A DNA stretch of 64,000 nucleotides from Nocardioides sp. YR527. GTDB taxonomy: Bacteria > Actinomycetota > Actinomycetes > Propionibacteriales > Nocardioidaceae. The notes below the pieces were generated by a model, which was given only the letters and a program-made list of their open reading frames with translations, ran no database searches and was not told the origin of the DNA. The number at the start of each line of letters is the position of its first letter. Position 1 is the first letter of the stretch. Positions 49,538 through 57,709 of this stretch are shown in pieces. The translations under genes and the position numbers were made by a program. The stretch lies in NCBI RefSeq assembly GCF_900101045.1, contig NZ_FNFN01000001.1:744001-808000 (forward strand). The letters are read 5' to 3'.

Positions 49538-51151
49538 ATGTCCTCAGCCTCACGACGTACGTTCCTCGCCGGCGCAGCCGGTGCCGCCGGCGCCGCCGCG
49601 TCCGGGCTGCTCGCCGGGCCCGCAGCGGCCACCTCGCCCCGACGCGTACGGCTGGTGCGGGAGGAGCACCGGGCGGTCGTCATCGGGTCGGGCTTCGGTG
49701 GCGGGGTGGCCGCGCTGCGGCTGGCCGAGGCCGGCGTACCGGTCACGGTGCTCGAGCGGGGCCGCCGCTGGCCGACCGGCCCGGACGCGCAGACCTTCCC
49801 GACGGTGCGCTCGCTGGACAAGCGCGTGCTGTTCCACACCACCGCACCCGAGGCGCTCAAGCCGCTGCAGAAGCTGCTCGGCACTCCGCTGAACTTCGGC
49901 CCGTACGTCGGCCTGCTCGAGCCCGTCCTCGGCCAGAACATGCTCGCCATGTGCGCGGCCGGCGTCGGCGGCGGCTCACTGGTCTACCAGGGCATGACGC
50001 TGCAGCCCTCCGCCGAGGTCTTCAACACCTGGTTCCCGAACGAGCTCGACTACGACCTCATGGACCGGGTCCACTACCCACGCGTGGCAAAGATGCTCGG
50101 CGCCGCGACCGCACCCGACGAGCTGATCGCCTCGGACAGCTACCGGGTCTCGCGTACGTTCGGCGAGCGCGTCGAGGCCGCCGGCTATGACCTGCGCAAG
50201 ATCCCGATGCCGATCGACTGGTCCTACGCGCTGGCGGAGCTGCGGGGCGAGATGGCTCCCTCCTACACCAACGGCGACTGCGCTCTCGGCGTCAACAACG
50301 GCGGCAAGCACTCCGTCGACGTCACCTACATCGAGCAGGCCGAGGCCACCGGGCTGGTGCAGGTCGCCACCCGGCACAACGTGACGAGCGTGGCCCGAGC
50401 CGCCGACGGTCGCTGGGAGGTACACGTCGATCGCACCGACGACGCCGGCGACGTGGTGGAGCAGAAGATCCTGACCACCCGCGCGCTGGTCATGGCGGCC
50501 GGCTCGCTCAACACCAGCAAGCTCCTGGTCCGCGCTGCGGCGACCGACACCATCCCGGACCTTCCCGAGAAGCTCGGCCAGGGCTGGGGCACCAACGGTG
50601 ACCGGATCTACATGTGGCGCCCCTTCGACGAGAACCTCACCGGTACGCAAGGTGGTCCCGTCGTCTACCAGAGCCAGGACTGGGCCGACCCGACCAGGGC
50701 CAACACCGTCATCCAGGCATCGTTGCCACCACTCCCCCTCGGCCTCGACCTGGGCGCCACGATGCTGGTCGGCTTCGGCGTCAGTGCCGACCGAGGCAGC
50801 TTCCGCTACAGCTCGCTGACGGACTCGGTGAGCCTGCGCTTCCCCTTCGGTGGCGACTCGGCGAGCTATCGCGCCATCCACGAGCGGGTCTCGAAGATCA
50901 GCGGCGGCCTCGGTGCCCTGATCGACACCAACGCCATCGTCAACAGCACCTGGCATCCCCTCGGCGGCGCGAACATGGGCACCGTCTGCGATCTCGACGG
51001 CCGGGTACAGGGCCAGGACGGCCTCTACGTCCTCGACGGCGCACTCATCCCCGGCACCACCGGAGCGTGCAACCCGTCGATGACCATCGCCGCCGTCGCC
51101 GAGCGCGCGATGGACAACATCGTCGCCAAGGACGTCGGTACGGTCATCTGA
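49538..51151 (+). CDS. Tat-exported GMC oxidoreductase, cholesterol oxidase-like
   Basis: 537 residues from ATG 49538. ASRRTFLAGAAGAAGAAASG is a Tat signal. AVVIGSGFGGGVAALRL is the FAD-binding motif; GVGGGSLVYQGM, H473 in STWHPLGGANMG and N512 in CNPSMTIAAVAER align with the active site of type I (non-covalent) cholesterol oxidase. It would oxidise a sterol or other alcohol with O2 outside the cell. No other sterol genes are nearby, so the substrate is not proven. Confidence 0.85.
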   Translation: MSSASRRTFLAGAAGAAGAAASGLLAGPAAATSPRRVRLVREEHRAVVIGSGFGGGVAALRLAEAGVPVTVLERGRRWPTGPDAQTFPTVRSLDKRVLFHTTAPEALKPLQKLLGTPLNFGPYVGLLEPVLGQNMLAMCAAGVGGGSLVYQGMTLQPSAEVFNTWFPNELDYDLMDRVHYPRVAKMLGAATAPDELIASDSYRVSRTFGERVEAAGYDLRKIPMPIDWSYALAELRGEMAPSYTNGDCALGVNNGGKHSVDVTYIEQAEATGLVQVATRHNVTSVARAADGRWEVHVDRTDDAGDVVEQKILTTRALVMAAGSLNTSKLLVRAAATDTIPDLPEKLGQGWGTNGDRIYMWRPFDENLTGTQGGPVVYQSQDWADPTRANTVIQASLPPLPLGLDLGATMLVGFGVSADRGSFRYSSLTDSVSLRFPFGGDSASYRAIHERVSKISGGLGALIDTNAIVNSTWHPLGGANMGTVCDLDGRVQGQDGLYVLDGALIPGTTGACNPSMTIAAVAERAMDNIVAKDVGTVI

Positions 51152-51188
51152 GGCCGCCTCCAGGAGCCGTTTCGGGCTCACCAAGATC

Positions 51189-51275
51189 ATGCAATGCAAA
51201 ATTCTGCAGATTTTGCTCAAAGGGGGTGACAAGCCCTTAGGTGATGCGGCAACATTGTTCTTGCCCCGCTGGTGA
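51189..51275 (+). CDS. Possible 28-aa small protein in an AT-rich element
   Basis: ATG 51189 opens a short frame (MQCKILQILLKGGDKPLGDA, then TLFLPRW) ending within the terminator stem. The DNA around its start contains GCAAAAT-TCTGCAG-ATTTTGC (51192-51212), unusually AT-rich here. It lies between two convergent genes, which suggests an independent transcript or a regulatory element. No Shine-Dalgarno is obvious, so coding is only possible. Confidence 0.25.
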   Translation: MQCKILQILLKGGDKPLGDAATLFLPRW

Positions 51276-51293
51276 CCCGAGACGCCAGCGGGG
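51264..51293 (+). terminator. Hairpin terminator
   Basis: Perfect 9-bp stem CCCCGCTGG/CCAGCGGGG with a 12-nt loop, followed by CTCTTACGTTTT. It may end the GMC transcript or a small transcript starting near 51180. Confidence 0.65.
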
Positions 51294-51314
51294 CTCTTAC
51301 GTTTTCGCCCGACG

Positions 51315-51647
51315 TCACGCCAGCTTCAGCATGACCTCGTCGAGGGTGGCCCGGAGCCTGACGCCGTAGATGTCGTTCTCCGGCAGCCGGGCGTCGCAGA
51401 AGGCAGCCAGGTCGGCCCCGGTGACCTCGATGACCGGACGCCCCGCGGCGGCCTCGGTCTCGAACAGGTCGAGGATCTCGCGGAGGATGGCGACGATGTC
51501 CATGCCGTCGCCGGCGGTGAAGCGCCACATGTAGCTCTTCATCTCGCCGTAGACGGTGCGGTAGTCGGCGGGCAGCTCGGCGGCGCGGGCCTCCATGCGC
51601 TTCCAGTCCTTCTTGTCACCCACGAGGCGGCTGAGGAGGTTGTTCAT
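51315..51647 (-). CDS. DUF1048 family protein
   Basis: 110 residues, all-helical: DKKDWKRMEARAAELPADYRTVYGEMKSYMWRF and DIVAILREILDLFETEAAAGRPVIEVTGADLAAFCD match DUF1048, a DNA-binding-like small protein often paired with PadR or MerR regulators. AAGGAG precedes the ATG by 8 nt. A MerR-type dyad lies about 65 bp upstream. No PadR is present in the window. Confidence 0.82.
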   Translation of the reverse strand: MNNLLSRLVGDKKDWKRMEARAAELPADYRTVYGEMKSYMWRFTAGDGMDIVAILREILDLFETEAAAGRPVIEVTGADLAAFCDARLPENDIYGVRLRATLDEVMLKLA

Positions 51648-51709
51648 GGTGATGCTCCTTCTTCGACGGTGTCAGGTCCCGTGCTCGGGCCGATGGAAGA
51701 AGCGTGCAG

Positions 51710-51728
51710 CCCTGACGCAGCGTCAAGG
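51710..51728. promoter_or_regulatory. MerR/TipA-type dyad upstream of the DUF1048 gene
   Basis: CCCTGACGC-A-GCGTCAAGG with one mismatch, and TTGACC/TTGACG -35-like elements on the minus strand. This layout is typical of MerR-family promoters. No MerR gene is adjacent. Confidence 0.5.
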
Positions 51729-51784
51729 TCAAGCACCGATCCGAAGAAGGTCTCCGAACCCCGGAGCCTCAGGCCGCCGGCGGC

Positions 51785-52534
51785 TCAGGCAGGCGGACCC
51801 CCACCACCCGGGACGGGCGGAAGGGTCCTCAGCTCCTCGACCTTCTCCGGCGGCGCACCGCGCAAGGCGTAGCCGATCCGCGACTCACGTACGTGCCAGC
51901 CCATCAGCTCGGCGGCGCGGTCGCAGTCGCCCGCATCGATCGCGGCCAGGATGCGCCGGTGGTCGGGCCAGAGCCGTTTGCCGCGGGAGAAGGTGTCGAG
52001 TGCGTAGAGCCACTCGATCTTGTGGGAGAGCTGACGCAGCAACGTGGCCAGCGTCTTGCTGCCGCTGAGCTCGGCGACCAGGATGTGGAAGCGGTCGTTG
52101 AGCGCGACCAGGGGCTCCAGATCGTCCCGGGCCACCCACTCGTCGCCCTCGTCGAGGATCTGGGCGAGCTCGCGACGGATCTCGAACCACGCCTGGTTGG
52201 GCTCGGGCTGGTCGAAGAGACCTCTGGCCCGTTCAGCCGCGCGGCGAGCGGTCGCGATCTCGAGCGCCTCCCGGACCGCGAAGAGGTCGTCGGCCTCGTC
52301 GAACGGGACGTGGCCCACCTTCGACCCGATGTGCGGCGTGGACTCGATGAATCCCTCCGCCTCGAGTGCGCGCAGCGCCTCGCGCACCGGCACCCGGCTG
52401 ACGCCGTAGCGCTGGGCCAGGAACGCCTCGGTCACCCTGGTCCCGGGGGTCAGCTCCCCAGCGATGATGTCGCGACGTACGGCTGCGGTCAGGGCACCGG
52501 CCGGGCGACCCCCCTCAGCCTGCGAGAGCCGCAC
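51785..52534 (-). CDS. GntR family regulator (FCD subfamily)
   Basis: 249 residues. N-terminal winged helix GTRVTEAFLAQRYGVSRVPVREALRALEAEGFIES; C-terminal FCD domain with metal-binding positions in FAVREALEIATARRAAE, NDRFHILVAELSG and HRRILAAIDAGD. It overlaps the ABC ATPase gene by 20 nt and is last in the operon 59349 to 51785. The TTGTATACAA palindrome in the operon promoter fits its family. Ligand likely a small acid or amino acid derivative (inference). Confidence 0.88.
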   Translation of the reverse strand: MRLSQAEGGRPAGALTAAVRRDIIAGELTPGTRVTEAFLAQRYGVSRVPVREALRALEAEGFIESTPHIGSKVGHVPFDEADDLFAVREALEIATARRAAERARGLFDQPEPNQAWFEIRRELAQILDEGDEWVARDDLEPLVALNDRFHILVAELSGSKTLATLLRQLSHKIEWLYALDTFSRGKRLWPDHRRILAAIDAGDCDRAAELMGWHVRESRIGYALRGAPPEKVEELRTLPPVPGGGGPPA

Positions 52535-54113
52535 CGGGGATCGCTTCCAGCAGTTCGGCGGTGTAGGCCGAGGTCGGTGCGGTGAAGATCTGGTCCACGG
52601 TGTCGTGCTCGACGACCCTGCCCTTGTGCATGACCACGACTCTATGTGCGATCTGACGTACGACGGCGAGATCGTGGGTGATGAACAGGTAGCTCAGACC
52701 GAGATCACGCTGCAGGTCGGCCAGCAGGGTGAGGATCTGGTCCTGGACGAGCACGTCGAGCGCGGAGACCGCCTCGTCACAGATCACCAGCTCCGGGTCC
52801 AGGGCCAGCGCCCGGGCGATCGCGACCCGCTGCCGCTGGCCCCCGGAGAGCTCGCTGGGTCGCCTGCCGGCGACGGACTCGGGCAGAGCGACCTGGTCGA
52901 GGAGCTCGCGTACGCGGCCCTGCCGGTCCTTCCGGTCGCCGACCCGGTGGATGTGCAGCGGCTCGGCGACCAGCTGGGCGACGGTGAAGGTGGGATCCAG
53001 GGAGCTGTAGGGGTCCTGGAAGACGGGCTGCACGCGACGGCGCAGGTCGGCCCGGTCGGTGCGGGATGCCCCGGCGATGCTGCGGCCGTCGATCCGCGCG
53101 GTGCCGGAGGTCGGTGTCTCCAGGCCGAGGACCATCTTGGCGATGGTCGACTTCCCCGATCCCGACTCCCCCACGACCGCGGTCGTGGTGCCGCGCGCGA
53201 CCGAGAAGGAGGCATGGTCGACGGCACGGAAGGTGCCGCTGCGCCGGCCACGGAGCCTGAACTCCTTGACCAGGTCCTCCACCACGAGGATCGGCTCGGC
53301 GTCGTCCTGACGCGACGGCGAGCGGCCCTCCCGTTCCAGCGACGGCGATGCCGCGATCAGCCGCCTGGTGTAGTCGTGCTGCGGGTCCCTGAGGATCTGC
53401 GCCGCGGGCCCGGTCTCGACGATGCTGCCGTCGTGCATCACGACCACCCGGTCGGCCCGGTCCGCCGCGAGCCCGAGGTCATGGGTGACGAAGAGCAGCG
53501 ATGTGCCGTGGGCTGCGACGAGGGTCTCGAGGTGGTCGAGGATCCGCCGCTGCACGGTCACGTCCAGCGCACTGGTGGGCTCGTCGGCGATCAGCAGCTT
53601 CGGCTCGCGGGCCAGCGCCATCGCGATCAGGACGCGCTGACGCATCCCTCCCGAGAACTCGTGCGGATACTGCCCCGCCCTGCGCTCCGCCTCGGGGATC
53701 CCCGCCTCGGTCAGCAGCTCGAGCACCCGCTCCTCGACCACGGCGCCGCGCAGCCCCGCGGCGACGAGCGCGTCCGCGATCTGAGCGCCGACCTTCATCG
53801 CGGGGTTGAGGTTGGTCATCGGATCCTGCGGAACCAAGCCGATACGCTCGCCCCGCAGGCGCCGCCAAGCCTTCTCCGTACGTCCTGTCAGCTCGTCGTC
53901 GCCGAGCCTGATCGAGCCGCCGGTGACATGCCCGGTTCCGGGCAGCAGGCCCAGGATCGCCGCGACCAGCGTCGACTTGCCCGAGCCCGACTGGCCGACG
54001 ACAGCGACCCGCTCACCGTGGCCGATGGCCAGGTCGACGCCGTGGAGCACCTCCGTGCGGCCGAAGGCGACCCGGAGGTCGGTGACCGACAGCATCTCAG
54101 CGTCCGACGGCAT
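52515..54113 (-). CDS. Fused double ABC ATPase of a dipeptide/oligopeptide transporter (DppDF-like)
   Basis: 532 residues containing two complete ATPase halves. First: Walker A GQSGSGKST at about 40, signature FSGGMRQRV, Walker B LLIADEPTSALD. Second: GESGSGKST at about 310, LSGGQRQRV, LVICDEAVSALD. The halves correspond to DppD and DppF. It powers uptake with the two permeases upstream. The ATG at 54113 overlaps the gamma-glutamyltransferase by 17 nt; ATG 54095 is an alternative. Confidence 0.92.
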   Translation of the reverse strand: MPSDAEMLSVTDLRVAFGRTEVLHGVDLAIGHGERVAVVGQSGSGKSTLVAAILGLLPGTGHVTGGSIRLGDDELTGRTEKAWRRLRGERIGLVPQDPMTNLNPAMKVGAQIADALVAAGLRGAVVEERVLELLTEAGIPEAERRAGQYPHEFSGGMRQRVLIAMALAREPKLLIADEPTSALDVTVQRRILDHLETLVAAHGTSLLFVTHDLGLAADRADRVVVMHDGSIVETGPAAQILRDPQHDYTRRLIAASPSLEREGRSPSRQDDAEPILVVEDLVKEFRLRGRRSGTFRAVDHASFSVARGTTTAVVGESGSGKSTIAKMVLGLETPTSGTARIDGRSIAGASRTDRADLRRRVQPVFQDPYSSLDPTFTVAQLVAEPLHIHRVGDRKDRQGRVRELLDQVALPESVAGRRPSELSGGQRQRVAIARALALDPELVICDEAVSALDVLVQDQILTLLADLQRDLGLSYLFITHDLAVVRQIAHRVVVMHKGRVVEHDTVDQIFTAPTSAYTAELLEAIPGAALAG

Positions 54114-55881
54114 AGCCCTGCGCCCCTCTCGGGTTGGCGGCGGCCGAGAGCGTCCCGGTCGCGGGGTCCCTGGTCACCGCGGAGAGCCGGCCCAGCGACC
54201 AGTCGCCGGCCGCCTCGACGGCATGGCCACGCTCGCGCAGGCTCTCGATGAGTGTCTCGCCGAGCCTGTCCTCCACGACGGCGCCCGCCGGCGTCCAGGT
54301 GCGCGGCCAGAAGGACCCGGGGAACGAGGTGGAGTGGAGCGCGGGCGCGTCGATCGCCTGCTGAGGCGTGAAGCCACCCACGATCGTGCGCAGCAGGTAG
54401 AGCAGCTGCCACTGGTCCTGCTGGTCACCGCCGGGAGAACCCACCGCGGTGACCGCCTCGCCGTCGCGCAGCACCAGCGTCGGGGTGAGCGTCGTGCGCG
54501 GTCGGCGCCCGGGCTGCAGGGTGGACGGGAGACCGGGCTCGAGCCAGGTCATCTGCAGTCGGGTGCCGAGGCAGAACCCGAGAGCCGGGATCGTCGGGGA
54601 GGACTGCAGCCAACCGCCTGACGGGGTCACCGCGATGATGTTGCCCCACCGGTCGGCGACGTCGATGTGGCAGGTGTCGCCGCGTACGTCCCCGGTCGGC
54701 GAGACGGTCGGCTCGCCGACGCCCGCCGCCGCGGCGGCCGGATCGTAGGTCTCCCGCAACGGAGGGAGCTCCTTGGCGTCCAGGCCGGGACGGACCTCCC
54801 GGCTCGCCACGTCGCCGATCAGGGCGCGGCGGGAGGTGGCGTACTCCTGGGAGAGCAGGACCGCCATCCGCTGCGCGTCGGCGCCGTCACCGTAGTGTGC
54901 GTCGCGGTCGGCGAAGGCCAGCTTGGTCGCCTCCAGGATCGTGTGCGCCCCCTCGGGGTTGCATGGGTCGAGCAGCGCGTCGTCCAGCGGGTCGAGCAGG
55001 TTGAGGATCTGGAGCAGGACCGGCCCCTGTGTCCATGCCCCGGCCTTGGCGATCGTGTGGCCCCGGAACGAGGTGCTCACCGGCGTCTCGTACGCAGCGG
55101 AGAACCCAGCCATGTCAGCCGCCGTGATCACCCCGGAATGATCGGTTCCGGAGGCATGGCGGTGCGGGGTGCGTACGAACTCCTCGATCGCCTCGGCGAC
55201 GAACCCGCTCCCCCAGGCCGCGCGGGCCGCGTCGATCCGTGCCTGCCTGGTCGCGGCCCCCTCGCCGGCGGCGACGAGCCGCTCCAGCACCGAGGCGTAG
55301 GCCTCGTTGCGGACCATGGTGTCGGGCTCCGGCAGCTCGCCGTCGACGAGCCAGTGGTCGGCCGAGGTGGGCCAGTGGTCGCGGAAGAGGTCGGCCACCG
55401 TGGCGATCGTGGCGACGGTGCGGCCCAGGATCGGGTGACCGTTGCGGGCATAGTCGATCGCGTAGGCGAGGATGTCGCCGAGCTCCCAGGTGCCGTGGTC
55501 GCGCAGCAGCATCAGCCATGCCTCGACCGCACCTGGAACGGCCGCGGCGAGCGCCCCTGCCCCGGGGACCAGCTCGAGCCCCTCGGCGCGCATGTGCTCG
55601 ACGGAGGCTCCCGCGGGTGCGGGGCCCTGACCCATCAGGACCGTCGGCTCGCCGCCGGAGGGCGCGAAGATCCCGACGAGGTCACCGCCCGGACCGTTGA
55701 GATGGGGTTCGACGACGTGCAGCACGAAACCGCCGGCCACGGCAGCGTCGAAGGCGTTACCGCCCCGCTCGAGCACCGCCTGCGCGGCCCCGCTGGCCAG
55801 CCAGTGAGTCGAGGCGACCATCCCGAACCTGCCGAGCAGGTCGGGTCGGGTCTTGAACTCGGAAGCAGGTGTGTAGGTCAT
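54097..55881 (-). CDS. Gamma-glutamyltransferase family protein
   Basis: 594 residues. VASTHWLASGAAQAVLERGGNAFDAAVAGGFVLHVVEPHLNGPGGDLVGIF is the large-subunit start; the nucleophilic Thr is T403 in VRGDTCHIDVADRWGN, where the precursor would split. SPGGDQQDQWQLLYL is the C-terminal signature. It would cleave glutathione or other gamma-glutamyl amides. No signal peptide, so likely cytoplasmic. It is inserted between the permease and ATPase genes of the importer, with overlaps on both sides. Confidence 0.9.
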   Translation of the reverse strand: MTYTPASEFKTRPDLLGRFGMVASTHWLASGAAQAVLERGGNAFDAAVAGGFVLHVVEPHLNGPGGDLVGIFAPSGGEPTVLMGQGPAPAGASVEHMRAEGLELVPGAGALAAAVPGAVEAWLMLLRDHGTWELGDILAYAIDYARNGHPILGRTVATIATVADLFRDHWPTSADHWLVDGELPEPDTMVRNEAYASVLERLVAAGEGAATRQARIDAARAAWGSGFVAEAIEEFVRTPHRHASGTDHSGVITAADMAGFSAAYETPVSTSFRGHTIAKAGAWTQGPVLLQILNLLDPLDDALLDPCNPEGAHTILEATKLAFADRDAHYGDGADAQRMAVLLSQEYATSRRALIGDVASREVRPGLDAKELPPLRETYDPAAAAAGVGEPTVSPTGDVRGDTCHIDVADRWGNIIAVTPSGGWLQSSPTIPALGFCLGTRLQMTWLEPGLPSTLQPGRRPRTTLTPTLVLRDGEAVTAVGSPGGDQQDQWQLLYLLRTIVGGFTPQQAIDAPALHSTSFPGSFWPRTWTPAGAVVEDRLGETLIESLRERGHAVEAAGDWSLGRLSAVTRDPATGTLSAAANPRGAQGYAVGR

Positions 55882-56759
55882 GACGTCCTCTCGTCGTTGG
55901 CCGGGTCGAGACTGTCACGCAGCCCGTCCCCGAAGAGGTTGAAGCTGAGACAGATGATCGCGATCAGCGCACCGGGGAAGACACCGAGCCACGCGTCCTG
56001 GGCCAAGTATTGCTGCGCGTCCGAGAGCATCACCCCGAGGCTCGCCTCCGGTGGTTGGATGCCCAACCCGAGGAAGGAGAGCACCGCCTCCCCCAGCACC
56101 GCGGAGGGCATGATGATCGTCGCCTGCACGATGATCGCGGACAGGGCGTTGGGCAGGATGTGCCTGCCCATGACGCGCAGGCTGCTGGCGTTCATGGTCA
56201 CGGCGGCCGCCACGAAGTCGGTCGTCCGCAATCGCAGCGCCTCGCCGCGTACGACCCGGATCATCTGCGGCACGTGGGCGATCCCGAGCGCCAGGACCGC
56301 GTTGGACAGGCTCGCCCCACGGATGGCGGCGAGTCCGACGGCGAGGATCAGGAACGGGAACGCGAGCGCCACGTCGGTGAACCGTGACACCAGCGCGTCG
56401 GCCCAGCGCCAAGACCCGGCGATGAGGCCGAGCGGGACCCCGACGACCGTCGCGACCAGCACCGACAGCACCCCGACCTGCAGGGACGCCCGCGCCCCGT
56501 AGAGCATCCGCGAGAGCGTGTCGCGGCCCAGGTTGTCGGTGCCGAGCGCGAACCCGATCGTGCCCGGCCGCTGGAAGGGAGCGTCGAAGTGGGTCGTCGT
56601 CGGGCCGTAGGGTGCGAGCACCGGCGCCAGGACGGCCGCCAGCACGACGATGCCGAGGATCACGCCGCCCGCCATGGCGGTCCGGTTGGACCGCATCCGT
56701 CGCCACCAGGTGCTGGGCGCGGCGTACGCCGTGGTCGTCGTCGTCATGGTCGTCGTCAT
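55878..56759 (-). CDS. ABC transporter permease, DppC-like
   Basis: 293 residues from ATG 56759 (ATGA overlap with dppB). Residues 1-10 are Thr-rich; six helices follow. LGTDNLGRDTLSRMLYGARASL is the DppC/OppC start and GEAVLSFLGLGIQPPEASLGVMLSDA its EAA-type and C-terminal region. It forms the channel with DppB. Longer readings to 57413 are shadows over dppB. Confidence 0.9.
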   Translation of the reverse strand: MTTTMTTTTTAYAAPSTWWRRMRSNRTAMAGGVILGIVVLAAVLAPVLAPYGPTTTHFDAPFQRPGTIGFALGTDNLGRDTLSRMLYGARASLQVGVLSVLVATVVGVPLGLIAGSWRWADALVSRFTDVALAFPFLILAVGLAAIRGASLSNAVLALGIAHVPQMIRVVRGEALRLRTTDFVAAAVTMNASSLRVMGRHILPNALSAIIVQATIIMPSAVLGEAVLSFLGLGIQPPEASLGVMLSDAQQYLAQDAWLGVFPGALIAIICLSFNLFGDGLRDSLDPANDERTS

Positions 56760-57709
56760 GCGGCACCTGCCACACGGATCCGCGGGTCGAGGACGGAGTA
56801 GAGCACGTCGACGGCCAGGTTGATCAGGACGTATCCGACGGTGATGATCACGACGACGGCTTCGATGACCGGGTAGTCGCGGGTGAACACACTGTTGAGC
56901 GTGAGCTTGCCGAACCCGGGCAGGCCGAAGATGCTCTCGGTGACCACCGCCCCCGAGATGAGCCCGCCGAGCTGCAGCCCGACGATGGTGACCACGACCA
57001 GGAGCGAGTTCCGCAGGCCGTACGCCAGCAGCACCCGCTGCCCACCCAGCCCCTTGGCCCGGGCGGTGCGGACGAAGTCCGATCCCATCGTCTCGATCAT
57101 CGAGGCACGGGTCTGCCGCATCACGGCGGCGGCGATCGCGAGCGAGAGGATCAGCGCCGGCAGGGTCAGGTGGTAGATCGCATCCACCGGGTTCTCGAGC
57201 ATCGGCACGTAGCCGGAGGCCGGGAAGAGCGAGAGCCGGACCGACAGGTAGAGGATCGCCAGCAGCCCGAGCCAGAAGCTCGGCACCGAGAGGCCCACCA
57301 TCGCGACCCCGTTGGCGAGGAACTCCGGCCACCGGCCGCGGCGCCGCTCGGCGATGACCCCGAGAGCGAGCCCCACGACGACGGCGATGAGCAGCGCGTA
57401 CGCCGCCAGCCACAGCGTCACCGGGAGCGTGCTGCCGAGCAGCTGGGTGACCGGCGTGCCGGTGCGCAGCGATCGTCCGAAGTCACCGTGCAGATAGTTC
57501 TGGACCCAGGTGGCGTACTGCACCCAGAGCGCCTGGTCGAGCCCGAGGTCGGCGCGGACCGCGGCGATCCGCTCCGGGCTCGCCTCCTCCCCGGCCATCG
57601 CCAGCGCGGGGTCACCGGGCAGCATGCGTACGCCCGCGAAGATCACCACCGAGGAGAGCACGATCGTGAGCAGCGAGTGCCACGTCCTGGTGAGGAGATA
57701 GGCCCCCAT
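56756..57709 (-). CDS. ABC transporter permease, DppB-like
   Basis: 317 residues from ATG 57709, overlapping the binding protein stop by 1 nt. MGAYLLTRTWHSLLTIVLSSVVIFAGVRMLPGDPA is the DppB start; RQTRASMIETMGSDFVRTARAKGL is the EAA-type cytoplasmic loop that contacts the ATPase. Six membrane helices. Confidence 0.9.
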   Translation of the reverse strand: MGAYLLTRTWHSLLTIVLSSVVIFAGVRMLPGDPALAMAGEEASPERIAAVRADLGLDQALWVQYATWVQNYLHGDFGRSLRTGTPVTQLLGSTLPVTLWLAAYALLIAVVVGLALGVIAERRRGRWPEFLANGVAMVGLSVPSFWLGLLAILYLSVRLSLFPASGYVPMLENPVDAIYHLTLPALILSLAIAAAVMRQTRASMIETMGSDFVRTARAKGLGGQRVLLAYGLRNSLLVVVTIVGLQLGGLISGAVVTESIFGLPGFGKLTLNSVFTRDYPVIEAVVVIITVGYVLINLAVDVLYSVLDPRIRVAGAA

